From contig CAWEDP010000001.1 of assembly GCA_963807925.1 (NCBI GenBank), positions 248,001 through 312,000 of the forward strand: a DNA stretch of 64,000 nucleotides, in the 5' to 3' direction. Origin of the DNA: CAWEDP01 sp963807925. Lineage in GTDB: Bacteria; Acidobacteriota; Vicinamibacteria; Vicinamibacterales; CAVVIG01. The translations under genes were made by a program, and so were the position numbers. The notes beneath the pieces are model-generated. The model made no database searches. It was not told the DNA's origin and was given only the letters and a program-made list of their open reading frames with translations. Below are positions 8,713 through 19,365 of this stretch, in pieces. Position 1 is the first letter of the stretch, and each line of letters starts with the position of its first letter.

Positions 8713-9186
8713 ATGCGCCTCAAGCGAACCTACAGTTCCCGTGAGGTGGCGGCGCTGACGGGCCTCACGGCGCGCCAGCTGCAGGTGTGGGACGCGAGCC
8801 ACCTGCTGACGGCGGCGATCGCACCCCATCGGACCGCGGCGGGCGGGTACACCGAGCGGCGCTATTCGCCAGTCGAGCTCTTCGAGCTGCTGGTGCTCGC
8901 CGAGCTGCGGCGCCACGGCTTCTCGATCCAGCAGCTGCACACCGTCGTCCGGATTGTGAAGGAGCAGTTCGGGGTGCGGCTGTTCGACGCGACGGGCGGT
9001 GGCAGCGACGTCCGGCTGCTCACCGATGGGCGCGACATCTACGCGAGAACGGCGGCAGGTGAGGTGTTCAACCTGCTGAGGGCACCGGCGCAGCCGCTGC
9101 TCGTCGTCGGCGACGAAGCGCTGTTGAAGGAGCTGAGCGGCCGGGCGCGCCGGCCGCGGAAGAAGAAGACGAGGCCGGCGAGGTGA
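8713..9186 (+). CDS. MerR-family-like transcriptional regulator
   Basis: The 157-residue protein opens with a winged-helix MerR domain. The first helix-turn-helix is 'YSSREVAALTGLTARQLQVWDAS', the wing is 'TAAGGYTERRYSPVELFELLVLAEL', and the second helix pair is 'RRHGFSIQQLHTVVRIV'. No metal-binding cysteines follow. The C-terminus has a small beta-rich part and a strongly basic tail. The effector is unknown. It converges on the BMC shell gene with 39 bases between, so it may control the neighbouring D-amino acid/BMC operon or thiO, but only proximity supports that. Confidence 0.72.
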   Translation: MRLKRTYSSREVAALTGLTARQLQVWDASHLLTAAIAPHRTAAGGYTERRYSPVELFELLVLAELRRHGFSIQQLHTVVRIVKEQFGVRLFDATGGGSDVRLLTDGRDIYARTAAGEVFNLLRAPAQPLLVVGDEALLKELSGRARRPRKKKTRPAR

Positions 9187-9225
9187 CGCGGGCGTGCGAT
9201 CTGGTCCGCGCGCGCCCTGTGCGCG

Positions 9226-9534
9226 TCAGCGGATGGGGAACACCTTCTCGAGATCGTCGGCCGGTCGCGGAATCACGAGCACCCCGACGAGTTCGCCGAC
9301 GCGCCGGGCGGCCGCCGCGCCCGCATCGGTCGCCGCCTTGACGGACCCGACGTCGCCGCGCACGATGGCGGTGACGAGGCCGGCGTCCACTTTCTGCCAG
9401 CCCACGAACACGACGTTGGCCGTCTTCACCATCGCGTCGGCCGCTTCGATCATCCCAATCAGCCCGCGCGTCTCGATCAACCCCAGCGCGTCGCCAATCT
9501 CCCGCTTATCCCTGTCGCTCATCGGTCCGTGCAT
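9226..9534 (-). CDS. Bacterial microcompartment shell protein, single BMC domain (BMC-H)
   Basis: The protein of about 100 residues is one complete BMC domain: 'ALGLIETRGLIGMIEAADAMVKTANVVFVGWQKVDAGLVTAIVRGDVGSVKAATDAG'. This is the PduA/EutM-type hexamer that tiles microcompartment facets. The central pore-loop region is 'IVRGDVGSV'. No second shell protein (BMC-T or BMC-P vertex) and no recognisable signature enzyme lies within the window, which is unusual because shells need pentamers. It is preceded, 36 bases upstream on the same strand, by a D-threonine-aldolase-type enzyme and is probably in its operon. ATG 9522 is an alternative start. Confidence 0.9.
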   Translation of the reverse strand: MHGPMSDRDKREIGDALGLIETRGLIGMIEAADAMVKTANVVFVGWQKVDAGLVTAIVRGDVGSVKAATDAGAAAARRVGELVGVLVIPRPADDLEKVFPIR

Positions 9535-9570
9535 CTTCTCACGAAGGCGGGACGCGGGGAACAGGTCATT

Positions 9571-10677
9571 TCAGGCAATTCGTCCGCGGGCCTCGACGGG
9601 CAGGCGGTCGACGGCTCCCGTTTCGTCGACCAGCCAGACCTCGTCGACCAGGTTTGCCACGACGCACGCGTGGTTGGGGAGCACGCGGACGCGATCGCCA
9701 GGTTCGAGCGGGGTGGCACCGCGCACGGCAACCGTCGCGTGCTCCTCGGAAAGGCGGTCGATCGCGAGCGAGTCGTCGATCGCCGAGCAATCGGCGGTCA
9801 GCACGGCGCCGTATCCGGACGCGTGCGGCGCCAGATCCGAAGACAGCGACTTGCTGCCGCAGTCGAGGACGACGCGATCGCGGGCCGGCTTCGACACGAC
9901 CGTCGCGAGGATCGTGAGGGCGCACTCGGCCAACGACGCGGACCCGAGGACCGTCTGCGTGCGGTCGAAATACACGTAGTTGCCCGGACGGAGCTCGGAG
10001 ATGCCGTCAAGACCGGCGCTGAACCGCAGCGTCGGCGTGGCGCCGACGGAAATCTCGTCCAGCGGGATGCCGGACCTCGCCGCCCGATCGCGGAGGGCCA
10101 GCAGAATCTCGGCTTCCCGAGCGGCAATCTCTGCAAGCTCAATCGGCGATCGGGCCCGGTACCCGTGGCCGGCATGGCTCAGGAGTCCGCGCAGCCGCAG
10201 CGCCTTCATCGCGCCGACCGTTTGGACGAACGCGAGCGCGTCGGCCTCCGGATCGATGCCGCACCTGTGAAATCCGACGTCCACCTTGACCAGGACGTCG
10301 AGCGTGCGTCCTAGGTGCCGCATCGCGTCGGACCAGCCACGCGCCACCTCGAGGTGGTCGACGATCGTGGAAATCGACGCCCGTTCCATCAGGGCGAGCA
10401 TTCGCGGCGCATTGATCGGCTGCAGCGGGTACGGCAGCCGGATGTCGCCGATGCCGGCGGCCGCGAATACCTCAGCCTCTCCGAGCTTCGCGCAGCAGAT
10501 GCCGCACGCGCCGCGCTCCATCTGCCACCGCGCGACGACCGGCGCCTTATGGGTCTTGGCGTGGGGTCTGAGCCGCTTGCCCGACCGGTCCGCAAGCTGC
10601 TGCACGCGATCGAGGTTGGCGAAGAGCCGCGGGCGATCGACCAGCACCGCAGGGGTCGCGAGATCGGCAAGGCGCAT
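9571..10677 (-). CDS. D-threonine aldolase / D-serine dehydratase-like PLP enzyme
   Basis: The 368-residue protein has an alanine-racemase-type N-terminal barrel. The PLP lysine is in 'LRPHAKTHKAPVVARW' (about residue 42), and the C-terminal metal-binding domain includes 'PNHACVVANLVDEVWLV', whose His and Cys are the metal ligands in D-serine dehydratase and D-threonine aldolase. The family cleaves D-beta-hydroxy amino acids to glycine and an aldehyde, or dehydrates D-serine. Its product would suit a microcompartment that contains a volatile aldehyde, and it is followed by a BMC shell gene. Substrate choice is inference. Confidence 0.82.
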   Translation of the reverse strand: MRLADLATPAVLVDRPRLFANLDRVQQLADRSGKRLRPHAKTHKAPVVARWQMERGACGICCAKLGEAEVFAAAGIGDIRLPYPLQPINAPRMLALMERASISTIVDHLEVARGWSDAMRHLGRTLDVLVKVDVGFHRCGIDPEADALAFVQTVGAMKALRLRGLLSHAGHGYRARSPIELAEIAAREAEILLALRDRAARSGIPLDEISVGATPTLRFSAGLDGISELRPGNYVYFDRTQTVLGSASLAECALTILATVVSKPARDRVVLDCGSKSLSSDLAPHASGYGAVLTADCSAIDDSLAIDRLSEEHATVAVRGATPLEPGDRVRVLPNHACVVANLVDEVWLVDETGAVDRLPVEARGRIA

Positions 10678-10792
10678 GTGTGTCGTCGGGCTGACCGTTC
10701 CAGAGTATCAACGACGGCCGCTGAAATCGCGCTTGCCGCGCGCGTGCGGCTTCGCTAGGCTATTCGAGCTCTTCATCGACAACGAGGCGCCC

Positions 10793-11254
10793 ATGGCGGG
10801 AGTGGCTATCACCGTCAACGGCAGACGCCGGACGGCGGACGTGGAACCGCGGATGCTGCTCGTGCACTTCCTGCGGGAACAGTTGAATCTCACCGGCACG
10901 CACGTCGGCTGCGACACGAGTCAGTGCGGCGCCTGCACCGTGCTCCTCGACGGACGCAGCGCGAAGGCCTGCACGTTGTTCGCGGTACAGGCCGACGGCT
11001 CCGAGGTCGTGACCATCGAAGGTCTCGCACCCGAGGGTCGCCTGCATCCGCTGCAGGAAGGCTTCTGGGAAGAGCACGGCCTGCAGTGCGGCTACTGCAC
11101 GCCCGGGATGATTCTGGCGGCGGTCAATCTCCTGCACGACAACCCGTCTCCCACCGAGCGCCAGATCCGCGAGGGCATCGCGGGCAACTTCTGCCGCTGC
11201 ACCGGCTATCAGCACATCGTCAACGCGATTCAGTACGCCGCCGGCAGGAGTTGA
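10793..11254 (+). CDS. CO-dehydrogenase/xanthine-oxidase-type [2Fe-2S] small subunit (CoxS-like)
   Basis: The 153-residue protein has the two iron-sulfur clusters of the molybdenum hydroxylase small subunit. The plant-ferredoxin-type cluster is at 'GCDTSQCGACTVLLDG...ACTLFA', and the helical-domain cluster is at 'LQCGYCTPGMIL' with 'GNFCRCTGYQHIV'. It passes electrons from the Mo subunit to FAD. It heads a three-gene operon, 2 bases before the large subunit. The ATG at 10793 follows GAGG; the longer upstream frame is an artefact. Confidence 0.93.
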   Translation: MAGVAITVNGRRRTADVEPRMLLVHFLREQLNLTGTHVGCDTSQCGACTVLLDGRSAKACTLFAVQADGSEVVTIEGLAPEGRLHPLQEGFWEEHGLQCGYCTPGMILAAVNLLHDNPSPTERQIREGIAGNFCRCTGYQHIVNAIQYAAGRS

Positions 11255-11256
11255 CC

Positions 11257-13619
11257 ATGGCCGCATCACCGCTGCTGCCGAAGCTGGTGGGCCAGCGTGT
11301 CAGGCGCCGGGAAGACCCGCGCCTCATTCGCGGACGTGCGACCTATGTCGACGACGTCAAGATTGCGGGCATGCAGCATCTGGCGTTCAAGCGGAGTGAC
11401 ATCGCGCACGGCCGCATCGTCGCGATCGAGACCGGCGCCGCGGAGGCGATGGACGGCGTCGAAGCCGTGTTCACGGGCGCGCGGATCGCCGGGCTCGTCG
11501 ATCCGATGCCGATCGGCACGCCGTTCCCGTCGCCCGTTCATCGGGCGGTGGCTGCGGACGTGGTGCGGCACGTGGGAGAACCGGTGGCGGTCGTCGTCGC
11601 GCGGGATCGGTACGTCGCCCGCGATGCCGTCGACGCGATCGTCGTCACCTACGATCCGCTGCCGGCTGTCGTCGACCCCGAGCTGGCGATGACCGGCCGG
11701 CCGACCGTGATCCATCCCGACTTCCCGAACAACCTCGCCGTGGCCCTGATTCCCGGCGGGACAGGCGTGGGGCACGGCGGCGGGCCCATCGACGATACGG
11801 CCATCGACAAGGCATTCGCGGAGGCCGACGTCGTCATCTCGCAGCGGATGGTGAACCAGCGGCTGGCGCCGTCGGCGATCGAGCCGCGCGGCGTCGTCGC
11901 GCACTACGAGCAGGGAAAGGAGACGCTGACGATCTGGTCGTCCACCCAGAACCCGCACGCGTTGCGCACGCGCATCGCGGCGATGCTCGGTCTGGGCGAG
12001 GATCAGGTCCGGGCGATCGCGCCGGAGGTCGGCGGCGGGTTCGGCGCGAAGGTGAACGTCTATGCCGAGGATTACGTCGCGGCGGCGATCTCGAAAGAGC
12101 TCGGCGTGCCGGTGAAGTGGATCGAAGATCGCTCCGAAGCGTTTGTCGCCACCACGCACGGGCGCGACATCATCGGCTACGTGGACCTCGCGGCGAAGCG
12201 CGATGGAAGGGTCACCGGCCTCAAGCTCCGGCTCATCGCGGACGTCGGCGCCTACAACATGCTGTTCACCGCCATCGTGCCGACGCTGACGATGCTGATG
12301 GCCAACGCGACGTACGACATCCCCGCCATTCGCGTGACGGTGACGGAGGTGTTCACCAACAAGACGCCGATCGATTCCTATCGCGGCGCCGGCCGTCCGG
12401 AGGCGACCTACTTCGTGGAGCGGGTCATGGACATGCTCGCGCGCGAGCTCGGGATGGATCCGGCGGACCTGCGCCGGAAGAACTTCATCCAGCCGCACCA
12501 GTTCCCGTACCAGACGCAGATGGGCGCGGTCTACGACTCGGGCGACTACGACAAGGCGCTCGACCGAGCGCTCAAGAACGCAGGATGGGACGAGCTCAAG
12601 GCTGAGCGCGATGCGGCGAAGCGTGACGGACGGCTGGTCGGCCTCGGGCTGGCGATGTATGTCGAGGTCTGCGGCGTCGGACCGTCGGCGATCATGCCGG
12701 GCGGCGGATGGGAGCATTCGCAGGTCACCGTCGAACGCGACGGCCGCATCAGCGCGACGACCGGGGCCTCGCCGACCGGCCAGGGCAACGAAACGACGTT
12801 CGCACAAATGCTCGCCGATCAGTTCGGCGTGCCGATCGAGCACGTGACGATTCACCACGGCGACACCGCGATCGTGAAGCAGGGCATCGGGACCTTCGGC
12901 AGCCGATCGCAGGCGGTCGGCGGGACCGCGCTGCACATGGCGGGCGGCAAGGTGAAGGCGAAGATGGCGAGGTTCGCCGGCGCGCTGCTCGAAGCGTCCG
13001 AGGCCGATCTGGTGTTCGAGGACCAGCACATCTTCGTGAACGGGTCGCCCGGCGCGGGCAGGTCGTTCGCCGAGGTCGCCCGGTTCGCCTACGTGCCGGT
13101 CCCGCTGCCCGAGGGGCTGGAACCGGGGTTGAGCGAAGAGGCGTTCTTCGAGCCGGCGAACAACACGTATCCGTTCGGTTGTCACATCTCGATGCTGGAG
13201 ATCGATCGCGACACCGGCGAGCCGACGCTGCTCAAGCTGGTCGCGGTCGACGATGCGGGACACCTGATCAACCCGCTTCTGGTCGAGGGACAGATTCACG
13301 GCGGGCTCGCGCAGGGCGTCGGTCAGGCGCTGATCGAGGAAGTCGTGTACGGCAGCGATGGCCAGCTGCTGACCGGATCGTTCATGGACTATGCGCTGCC
13401 GCGCGCCGAGGATCTGCCGCGGTTCGATCTCGATGCGACCGTCACACCGACGCCCCTGAATCCCCTCGGGGCGAAGGGCGTCGGCGAGGCCGGCACGCTC
13501 GGCTCGACGCCGTCCATCGTCGCGGCCGCGGTCGACGCGCTCAGCGAGTTCGGCGTGACGCACGTCGACATGATGCTGCGACCGGAAAAACTGTGGCGGA
13601 TCATCCAGGGAGGCCGCCC

Positions 13620-13623
<4 letters not shown>
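11257..13623 (+). CDS. Molybdenum hydroxylase large subunit, form II CO-dehydrogenase-like
   Basis: The 788-residue protein has the aldehyde oxidase/xanthine dehydrogenase molybdopterin-binding architecture: 'RREDPRLIRGRATYVDDV' at the N-terminus, 'PEVGGGFGAKVNVYAEDYVAA' at the cofactor site, and 'GAKGVGEAGTLGSTPSIVAA' with the base-catalyst Glu near the end. The active-site loop reads 'SYRGAGRPEA', which is the form II signature (AYRGAGR); bona fide form I CO dehydrogenases have AYXCSFR with the Cu-binding cysteine. CO oxidation is therefore doubtful, and another hydroxylation substrate is likelier. AGGAG lies 6 bases before the ATG. Confidence 0.92.
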
Positions 13624-14474
<851 letters not shown>

Positions 14475-14476
14475 CC

Positions 14477-15724
14477 TCACGCGAAGAGGCCGGGGAACCT
14501 CGAAGGTTGGATGTCGTAACGGGGAAAGATCGGCGCCGGGTCGCCGACCCCCAGATGACGCACGACGATTTCGCCGAACACATCGCGGAAATCCGTCGTC
14601 ACCGCGAGGTCGCGCGCCTCGTAGCGCTGTTGGGGCGACAGGCCGGGCCATTTCCCGTACACCTGCCGGCCGCGCACGCCGCCGCCGATGACGAACATCA
14701 CGTTTCCATGGCCGTGATCGGTGCCGCGATTGCCGTTTTCGGCGACGGCCCGCCCGAACTCCGACATCGTGAGGACGACGACGTCGGCCATGCGGTCGCC
14801 GAGGTCGGTCGTGAGCGCGGCGATGCCGCCGCCGAAATCGCTGAGACGGCCGGCCAGCTGCCCCTGCGCGGCCCCCTGGTTGACGTGCGTATCCCACCCG
14901 CCGACGTCCGCGAACGCCACCTCGACGCCGACGTCGGCTTTGATCAGCTGCGCGATCTGCTTCAACGACTGCCCGAACGCGCTGCGCGGGTACTCGGCGC
15001 CGTGTTCCGGTTCGTACTTCGCGGGGTCGCTCGTCTTGAGCATCTTCATCGCATCGAACGCCTCGTGCGCGGTTCCGTTCAGGACGCGATCGGCGGCCGA
15101 CGCATAGAGGGCCTCGAACGACGCATTGATCGTGTCGGAAGCCTGGCCGGCTCTGATGCCGAACTGATCGATCTGGCTCATGGCCAGCGCCGGTGACCGC
15201 CCCTGCAGCATGCGCGGCAGCGCCGGCGTCAACGACACGGCGCGGAACGGCGATGTCGATTCCTTCCGCCCCACCTGCAGGTACCGGTTCAGCCACCCAT
15301 CGTCGGTGCTCTTGACGCCGGGCGTCGCCGTTTCCATGTAGTCCTGGGCGTCGAAGTGCGATCGCGTGGAATCCGGCGATCCGCACGCGTGCACGACGGC
15401 GAGCTGGCGCGCGTCCCAGAGCGGTTTGAGCGCGGCGAGCCGGGGATTGAGGCCGAAGAACCCGTCGAGATCGACGGCGCCGTCGCGGCCGGCGTTCGGC
15501 CGGTCGATCGCGATGCCGGGCCGGGCGCGATAGTACTCGTCTTCCCCGAAGGGAACGACGACGCTCAAGCCGTCGACCGCGCCGCGCTGGAAGATCGCGA
15601 TCAACTGCCTGGCGCGGAGCGAGCGTCCCTGGGCCAATGCCGTGCGCGCGAGAAACGACGGGGCGAAGCCGACGCTGACGAGCGCAAAGGCGCCGTCTTT
15701 CAGAAAGATGCGGCGAGAGATCAT
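14477..15724 (-). CDS. DUF1501 family protein with Tat signal
   Basis: The 415-residue protein opens with a twin-arginine signal, 'MISRRIFLKDGAFALVSVG'. The DUF1501 body has sulfatase/alkaline-phosphatase-like pieces: 'FQRGAVDGLSVVVPFGEDEYY', 'HACGSPDSTRSHFDAQDYME', 'DVGGWDTHVNQG' and 'EFGRAVAENGNRGTDHGHGNVMFVIGG'. The last carries metal-ligand-like Asp/His residues. It is paired with a DUF1800 gene directly upstream, the usual arrangement for these exported proteins in Planctomycetota and Acidobacteriota. Their substrate is unknown. Confidence 0.9.
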   Translation of the reverse strand: MISRRIFLKDGAFALVSVGFAPSFLARTALAQGRSLRARQLIAIFQRGAVDGLSVVVPFGEDEYYRARPGIAIDRPNAGRDGAVDLDGFFGLNPRLAALKPLWDARQLAVVHACGSPDSTRSHFDAQDYMETATPGVKSTDDGWLNRYLQVGRKESTSPFRAVSLTPALPRMLQGRSPALAMSQIDQFGIRAGQASDTINASFEALYASAADRVLNGTAHEAFDAMKMLKTSDPAKYEPEHGAEYPRSAFGQSLKQIAQLIKADVGVEVAFADVGGWDTHVNQGAAQGQLAGRLSDFGGGIAALTTDLGDRMADVVVLTMSEFGRAVAENGNRGTDHGHGNVMFVIGGGVRGRQVYGKWPGLSPQQRYEARDLAVTTDFRDVFGEIVVRHLGVGDPAPIFPRYDIQPSRFPGLFA

Positions 15725-15736
15725 GACGTCCCCTGG

Positions 15737-15791
15737 GTCCGGCTGAAGCCGGACACTACGGAATCCTCGTCCGGCTGAAGCCGGACACTAC
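15737..15791. repeat. Two copies of a REP-like extragenic palindrome
   Basis: The 18-base perfect hairpin GTCCGGCTGAAGCCGGAC (8-base arms around GA), followed by ACTAC, occurs at 15737-15759 and again, identical, at 15769-15791. It lies between DUF1501 and DUF1800. A further copy is at 22100-22122. Short dispersed palindromes confined to spacers are the pattern of REP elements. Confidence 0.8.
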
Positions 15792-15820
15792 CGAGGTCCC
15801 CTCACTACCGAGGTCCCCTC
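15787..15820. repeat. 17-base tandem duplication at the end of the DUF1800 gene
   Basis: ACTACCGAGGTCCCCTC is repeated exactly at 15787-15803 and 15804-15820. The first unit begins inside the tail of the second REP-like copy, and the second runs into the DUF1800 stop codon, so the duplication touches both elements. Confidence 0.8.
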
Positions 15821-17450
15821 ACCGACGCTGGAACTCCGGAGACCCCAGCGTCAGCGCCGCCCTCTGCGGCGCTGTCGTCGCTCGCGCGATCGTCGCGCGG
15901 GTCGACTCGGTGAGATCGCCGTTGAGAATCGCGTCCACGAAGCCCTGACCGTCGGCCGAGGACTGCCGGCTATCGATGACGACGCCCGGCATCCGATTCG
16001 CCGCGAGCGCCAGCGCGATGTTCATCCGGGCGACGAGCGCGCCGCTGTTCACCCACGCCTCGGCCGTGTCCTTGTAGCCGGTCGGCGGCTGACACTGGTA
16101 CAGCGGCATGCCGAGCTGCTGCAGCGCTCGCACCAGCGGCCTCGCGTCCTGAACGTCGGCGCCGGTCGCCCTCACCGCGCTGACGACGAACTCGAACGGT
16201 GTCTTCACCTTCGCCCGAACCGTCTCCGGCGCGAGGAATTCGGGAGACGTCAGGATCGTGCGCAGCACTTCGCGGATGTCGCCGTCGGTGTCGCGGAAGC
16301 GGGCAGCGGCGCGGTCGACGAGCGCGGCCGGCGGCACGTCGCTCACGAACCGGCGCGCGAGCTTGGTCGCGATGAAGCGCGCCGTGGACGGATGCCGCGC
16401 GAGGATGTCGAGCACGTGCTCGCCGTCGCGCTCGCCGCCGTCGTCGATCCGGTGGCCGAGCACGATCTTCTCGCCCGGATCGTGGAGGCGCGGCTCGAAG
16501 CGGTATCCCCCGCCCTGGAGCGGATTGGCAATCGTCCAGCCGGTGAACGCACGCGCGACCTCGGTGACGTCCTTCTGGGTGTAGCCCCCATCCACGCCCA
16601 GCGTGTGGAGCTCCATCAGCTCGCGGCCGTAGTTCTCGTTGAGCCCCCGCCTCTGCTGAGCCGGCTGGAGCGGGCGCGGAGGGAACGGGGGCTGAACGAA
16701 CGGCCGGCGGCCGGGAAATCCGTTCCGACCGAAGCGCGGTGGATTGGCGGCCGCCTCCGGATGCGGACCGTTCGGATCGGCGCTCATCCAGTTGTCCAGA
16801 TAGAAGAGCATGGCCGGACTCTTGGCTGTCGCTTCGAGCAGGTCGCGGAACCTGCCGAGGACGCGCGGCCGGATGGCATCGCGCTCGTACTCGGTGAGCA
16901 GGAACCGATCGCGCCCTTTCCGCGCGTCCACGTTGAAGTGGTTGAACCAGAAGTCGGTGAGCACTTCCTGGAGTTGACGCTCGGTGTACACGGCGCGGAG
17001 CACTTTCTGCTGCGACAGCTCGATCAGCACCTGGTTGTTGCGGCGTTGCATTTCGGGCGTGGGCGGAGGCGGCGGCTGCGCGTCGTTTCCATTCCGGGCC
17101 GCCAGTTCCCGCCGCTCACGCTGGGCCTCCATCTGCGGCAGCTCGAATCGCTCTGCAATCTCGCGCGCGCTCAGGTCGAGGGTGGTCAGACCCGCGAGCC
17201 GCGCCGGCATGCCGTCATCGTGAATGCGTTCAGGGTGCAGCTGATCGTCGATGTAACGCTGGAGTCCGAGCTCGCGAACCGTGGCGACATCCCCGGGCCG
17301 GGGACCGAACCCGATCCGGTTCAGCACGTGAACAATCGCCCGATCGCCGTCGGCCGGGCGGCTCCCGGAGTCCGCCGCGTGCGTCAGGACGACACAGCTG
17401 AACAACGCCAGCAGCGGCATGCCGCCGCCCCGTACCAGAAGGCTTCGCAT
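15819..17450 (-). CDS. DUF1800 family exported protein
   Basis: The 543-residue protein has an N-terminal signal ('GGGMPLLALFSCVVLTHAADS'), then the DUF1800 start motif 'VLNRIGFGPRPGDVATVRELGLQRYIDDQLHPERI'. The central part contains 'LTDFWFNHFNVDARKGRDRFLLTEYERDAIRPRVLG' and 'RGLNENYGRELMELHTLGVDGGYTQKDVTEVARAFTGWTI', both diagnostic. It is partnered with DUF1501 downstream, separated by 94 bases with REP-like repeats. Such pairs are thought to act together outside the cytoplasm; the activity is not known. Confidence 0.9.
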   Translation of the reverse strand: MRSLLVRGGGMPLLALFSCVVLTHAADSGSRPADGDRAIVHVLNRIGFGPRPGDVATVRELGLQRYIDDQLHPERIHDDGMPARLAGLTTLDLSAREIAERFELPQMEAQRERRELAARNGNDAQPPPPPTPEMQRRNNQVLIELSQQKVLRAVYTERQLQEVLTDFWFNHFNVDARKGRDRFLLTEYERDAIRPRVLGRFRDLLEATAKSPAMLFYLDNWMSADPNGPHPEAAANPPRFGRNGFPGRRPFVQPPFPPRPLQPAQQRRGLNENYGRELMELHTLGVDGGYTQKDVTEVARAFTGWTIANPLQGGGYRFEPRLHDPGEKIVLGHRIDDGGERDGEHVLDILARHPSTARFIATKLARRFVSDVPPAALVDRAAARFRDTDGDIREVLRTILTSPEFLAPETVRAKVKTPFEFVVSAVRATGADVQDARPLVRALQQLGMPLYQCQPPTGYKDTAEAWVNSGALVARMNIALALAANRMPGVVIDSRQSSADGQGFVDAILNGDLTESTRATIARATTAPQRAALTLGSPEFQRR

Positions 17451-17519
17451 ACCGCAATTAGACTGGAAGTCCGGCCCGGACGTTAAAAGAATTGCCGCGC
17501 GACGCGTTCTGGCACCTCG

Positions 17520-19274
17520 CTACGGCAACGTCGTGGCCTTCAGGTCGAGCGCCTTCGTTTCTCCTTCGCCAATCGAGAAGCGCACCGCCCGCGCCTGCAG
17601 CCGGTCGAGGACATCGGGGTCGGTGACGTCGTTGGGGTCGAGGCTCTCGGCCGCCACCGCGAAATAGTCGCCGGGCGGCAGGCCGCTCATCCTGAACTGG
17701 CCATCCTGTCCGGCGCGGCTCGATCGCACCGACCGCGATGGCGGCTTCCACTTCTCGCGATCACGGGGAAACACGGCGACCCAGGCATCCCCGACCGCGT
17801 CGCCACGGCTGCTGGTCACCAGTCCGGACAGTTGGGTGATGCGGTTCGTCAGCTCGATCTCGACGTCGCTCAGATCTTCGCTCGCCTTCACCTCGATGCC
17901 CGTGTCGGTCACGTCCGTCCCGCGGTACCGAACCGCTTTCACGTTCCAGGGCTGCTGCAGACCCATGATCGCCACGCGCGTCACGCCAGGTCTTGCCTTG
18001 GCCTGAAACGTCCAGTCGTCGTTCATCGCGACAGGCTGCGGCGACGGGCCAAGGACGATGCCGCCCGGATTGAACGGTGTCGCGTTGACTCGGAGCGACG
18101 AAGGAGGAACGGCGCCGGCGTCGACCGCGCCGATCACGACGCGCCCCGTAACCGTGGACGCTCTCGCGCTGACGAGCCGCACGCCGGCGATGTCGCTGCC
18201 ATCGGTCACGGTGACGTCGGCCGACGCGTACTCCGGCTCCGACGCCCCGCCATTCGGCCCGCCTTGGGGCGGCACCTCCAGCGAGTAATCGCCCGGCGTG
18301 ACGCCGTTGATCGTGAACGATCCGTCCGGACGAATCTGTCCAGGGAGCACCTGCAGCGGTCCCACGTTGAGCCCGCGAGCAAGCGCCTGGACGATCCCCC
18401 GGAGCGGATGATTCTGCGAGTCGACCGCGGTGCCCGAAATCCGCGACGTTCGCGTCGGCGACAGCGGCACGGTGATGTCGCTGATGGTCTGGCCGCTGTC
18501 GATGACGAGCTTCTGCGCGACCGAGACGTCCGCGGTTCCTGGATAGTACGTCGGCGCGTATCCGGCCCGGTCGTCCGAATCGCCGAACGCGTTCTGGTTG
18601 CGAACGGTTGCCGACACGTAGTACTCGCCAGGCGGCAATCCGAAGATGCGGAACTCGCCGATGTCGTTGGTTCCGCTCGTGCGGCCGCTGTTGAGGAGGC
18701 GCCGCACGCCGCCAATCATCTGCGACCGCAGCGCGGCGACCTGGACGTCCGGCAGCGGATCGCCGAACTCGTCGAGGACGCGTCCGGTGATTACGCCGCC
18801 GCGGGGCAAGCCGAAGTCGAGCCGTTCGATCGTCTGCCCGTCCGCCACGTCCAGAGGGCGTCCCGCGTCGGTTGGTCGCCGCTGCCCCCACTGCAGGGCA
18901 ACATAGCTGCTCTTCTGGACGTTGATCGCGTAGCGCCCGGCGCGCACGGCGGTGAATTCGAAGCGGCCGCCGGCGTCGGTCGTGGCCAGGCGATTCTCCG
19001 GCGGCTGGGCCGCAGGTGGCGGCCCGTTGCCGATGAGGCGAACCTGAGCCCTCCGGAGCGGCTGCCCGGTGTCGGCGGCGTACACGCGGCCGCGGAGGAT
19101 CGCCGTCCCCGGCGGCCGGGCCTGCGGGCTGTCGCGCGGGGTCGGCTGCTGAGCCGGCAGGCTCGCGATCGCGACGAATCCGCCAATCGCCCCGAGGCTG
19201 GTCGGCAACTCCCGGGCCGTGCCGCCTGTGCCGAGCGTGAGCGCCCCGATGAACGCCACGATCCCTCGTCGCAT
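17520..19274 (-). CDS. Exported protein with multiple carboxypeptidase-regulatory-like domains
   Basis: The 584-residue protein has an N-terminal signal region and a short Pro-rich linker. A series of beta-sandwich domains of the CarboxypepD_reg type follows. Each starts with a pattern such as 'ILRGRVYAADTGQPLRRAQVRL', 'VITGRVLDEFGDPLPDVQVAAL' or 'RISGTAVDSQNHPLRGIVQAL' and ends with 'GxFxxxxLPPGDYxV'. No protease, TonB or enzymatic domain is visible. These proteins are abundant in Acidobacteriota and are presumed to be cell-surface or periplasmic binding scaffolds. The shadow frame on the same strand was rejected. Confidence 0.8.
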   Translation of the reverse strand: MRRGIVAFIGALTLGTGGTARELPTSLGAIGGFVAIASLPAQQPTPRDSPQARPPGTAILRGRVYAADTGQPLRRAQVRLIGNGPPPAAQPPENRLATTDAGGRFEFTAVRAGRYAINVQKSSYVALQWGQRRPTDAGRPLDVADGQTIERLDFGLPRGGVITGRVLDEFGDPLPDVQVAALRSQMIGGVRRLLNSGRTSGTNDIGEFRIFGLPPGEYYVSATVRNQNAFGDSDDRAGYAPTYYPGTADVSVAQKLVIDSGQTISDITVPLSPTRTSRISGTAVDSQNHPLRGIVQALARGLNVGPLQVLPGQIRPDGSFTINGVTPGDYSLEVPPQGGPNGGASEPEYASADVTVTDGSDIAGVRLVSARASTVTGRVVIGAVDAGAVPPSSLRVNATPFNPGGIVLGPSPQPVAMNDDWTFQAKARPGVTRVAIMGLQQPWNVKAVRYRGTDVTDTGIEVKASEDLSDVEIELTNRITQLSGLVTSSRGDAVGDAWVAVFPRDREKWKPPSRSVRSSRAGQDGQFRMSGLPPGDYFAVAAESLDPNDVTDPDVLDRLQARAVRFSIGEGETKALDLKATTLP

Positions 19275-19365
19275 GACGCACCTCGCTCCCGGTTAGACGC
19301 CTGATGCGGTCATCTGGTCATCCGGCCTCCCCGGCGCCGACCGGGCAGCGACCAGCGGGCCAGAC

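Noticed and set aside
6997..8940. 647-codon minus-strand frame opposite thiO
   Set aside because: thiO on the plus strand has all FAD motifs; the opposite frame is low-complexity shadow.
15356..15778. 140-codon plus-strand frame ending in VRLKPDTT
   Set aside because: It runs antisense to DUF1501 and ends in the REP-like palindrome; no start or domain supports it.
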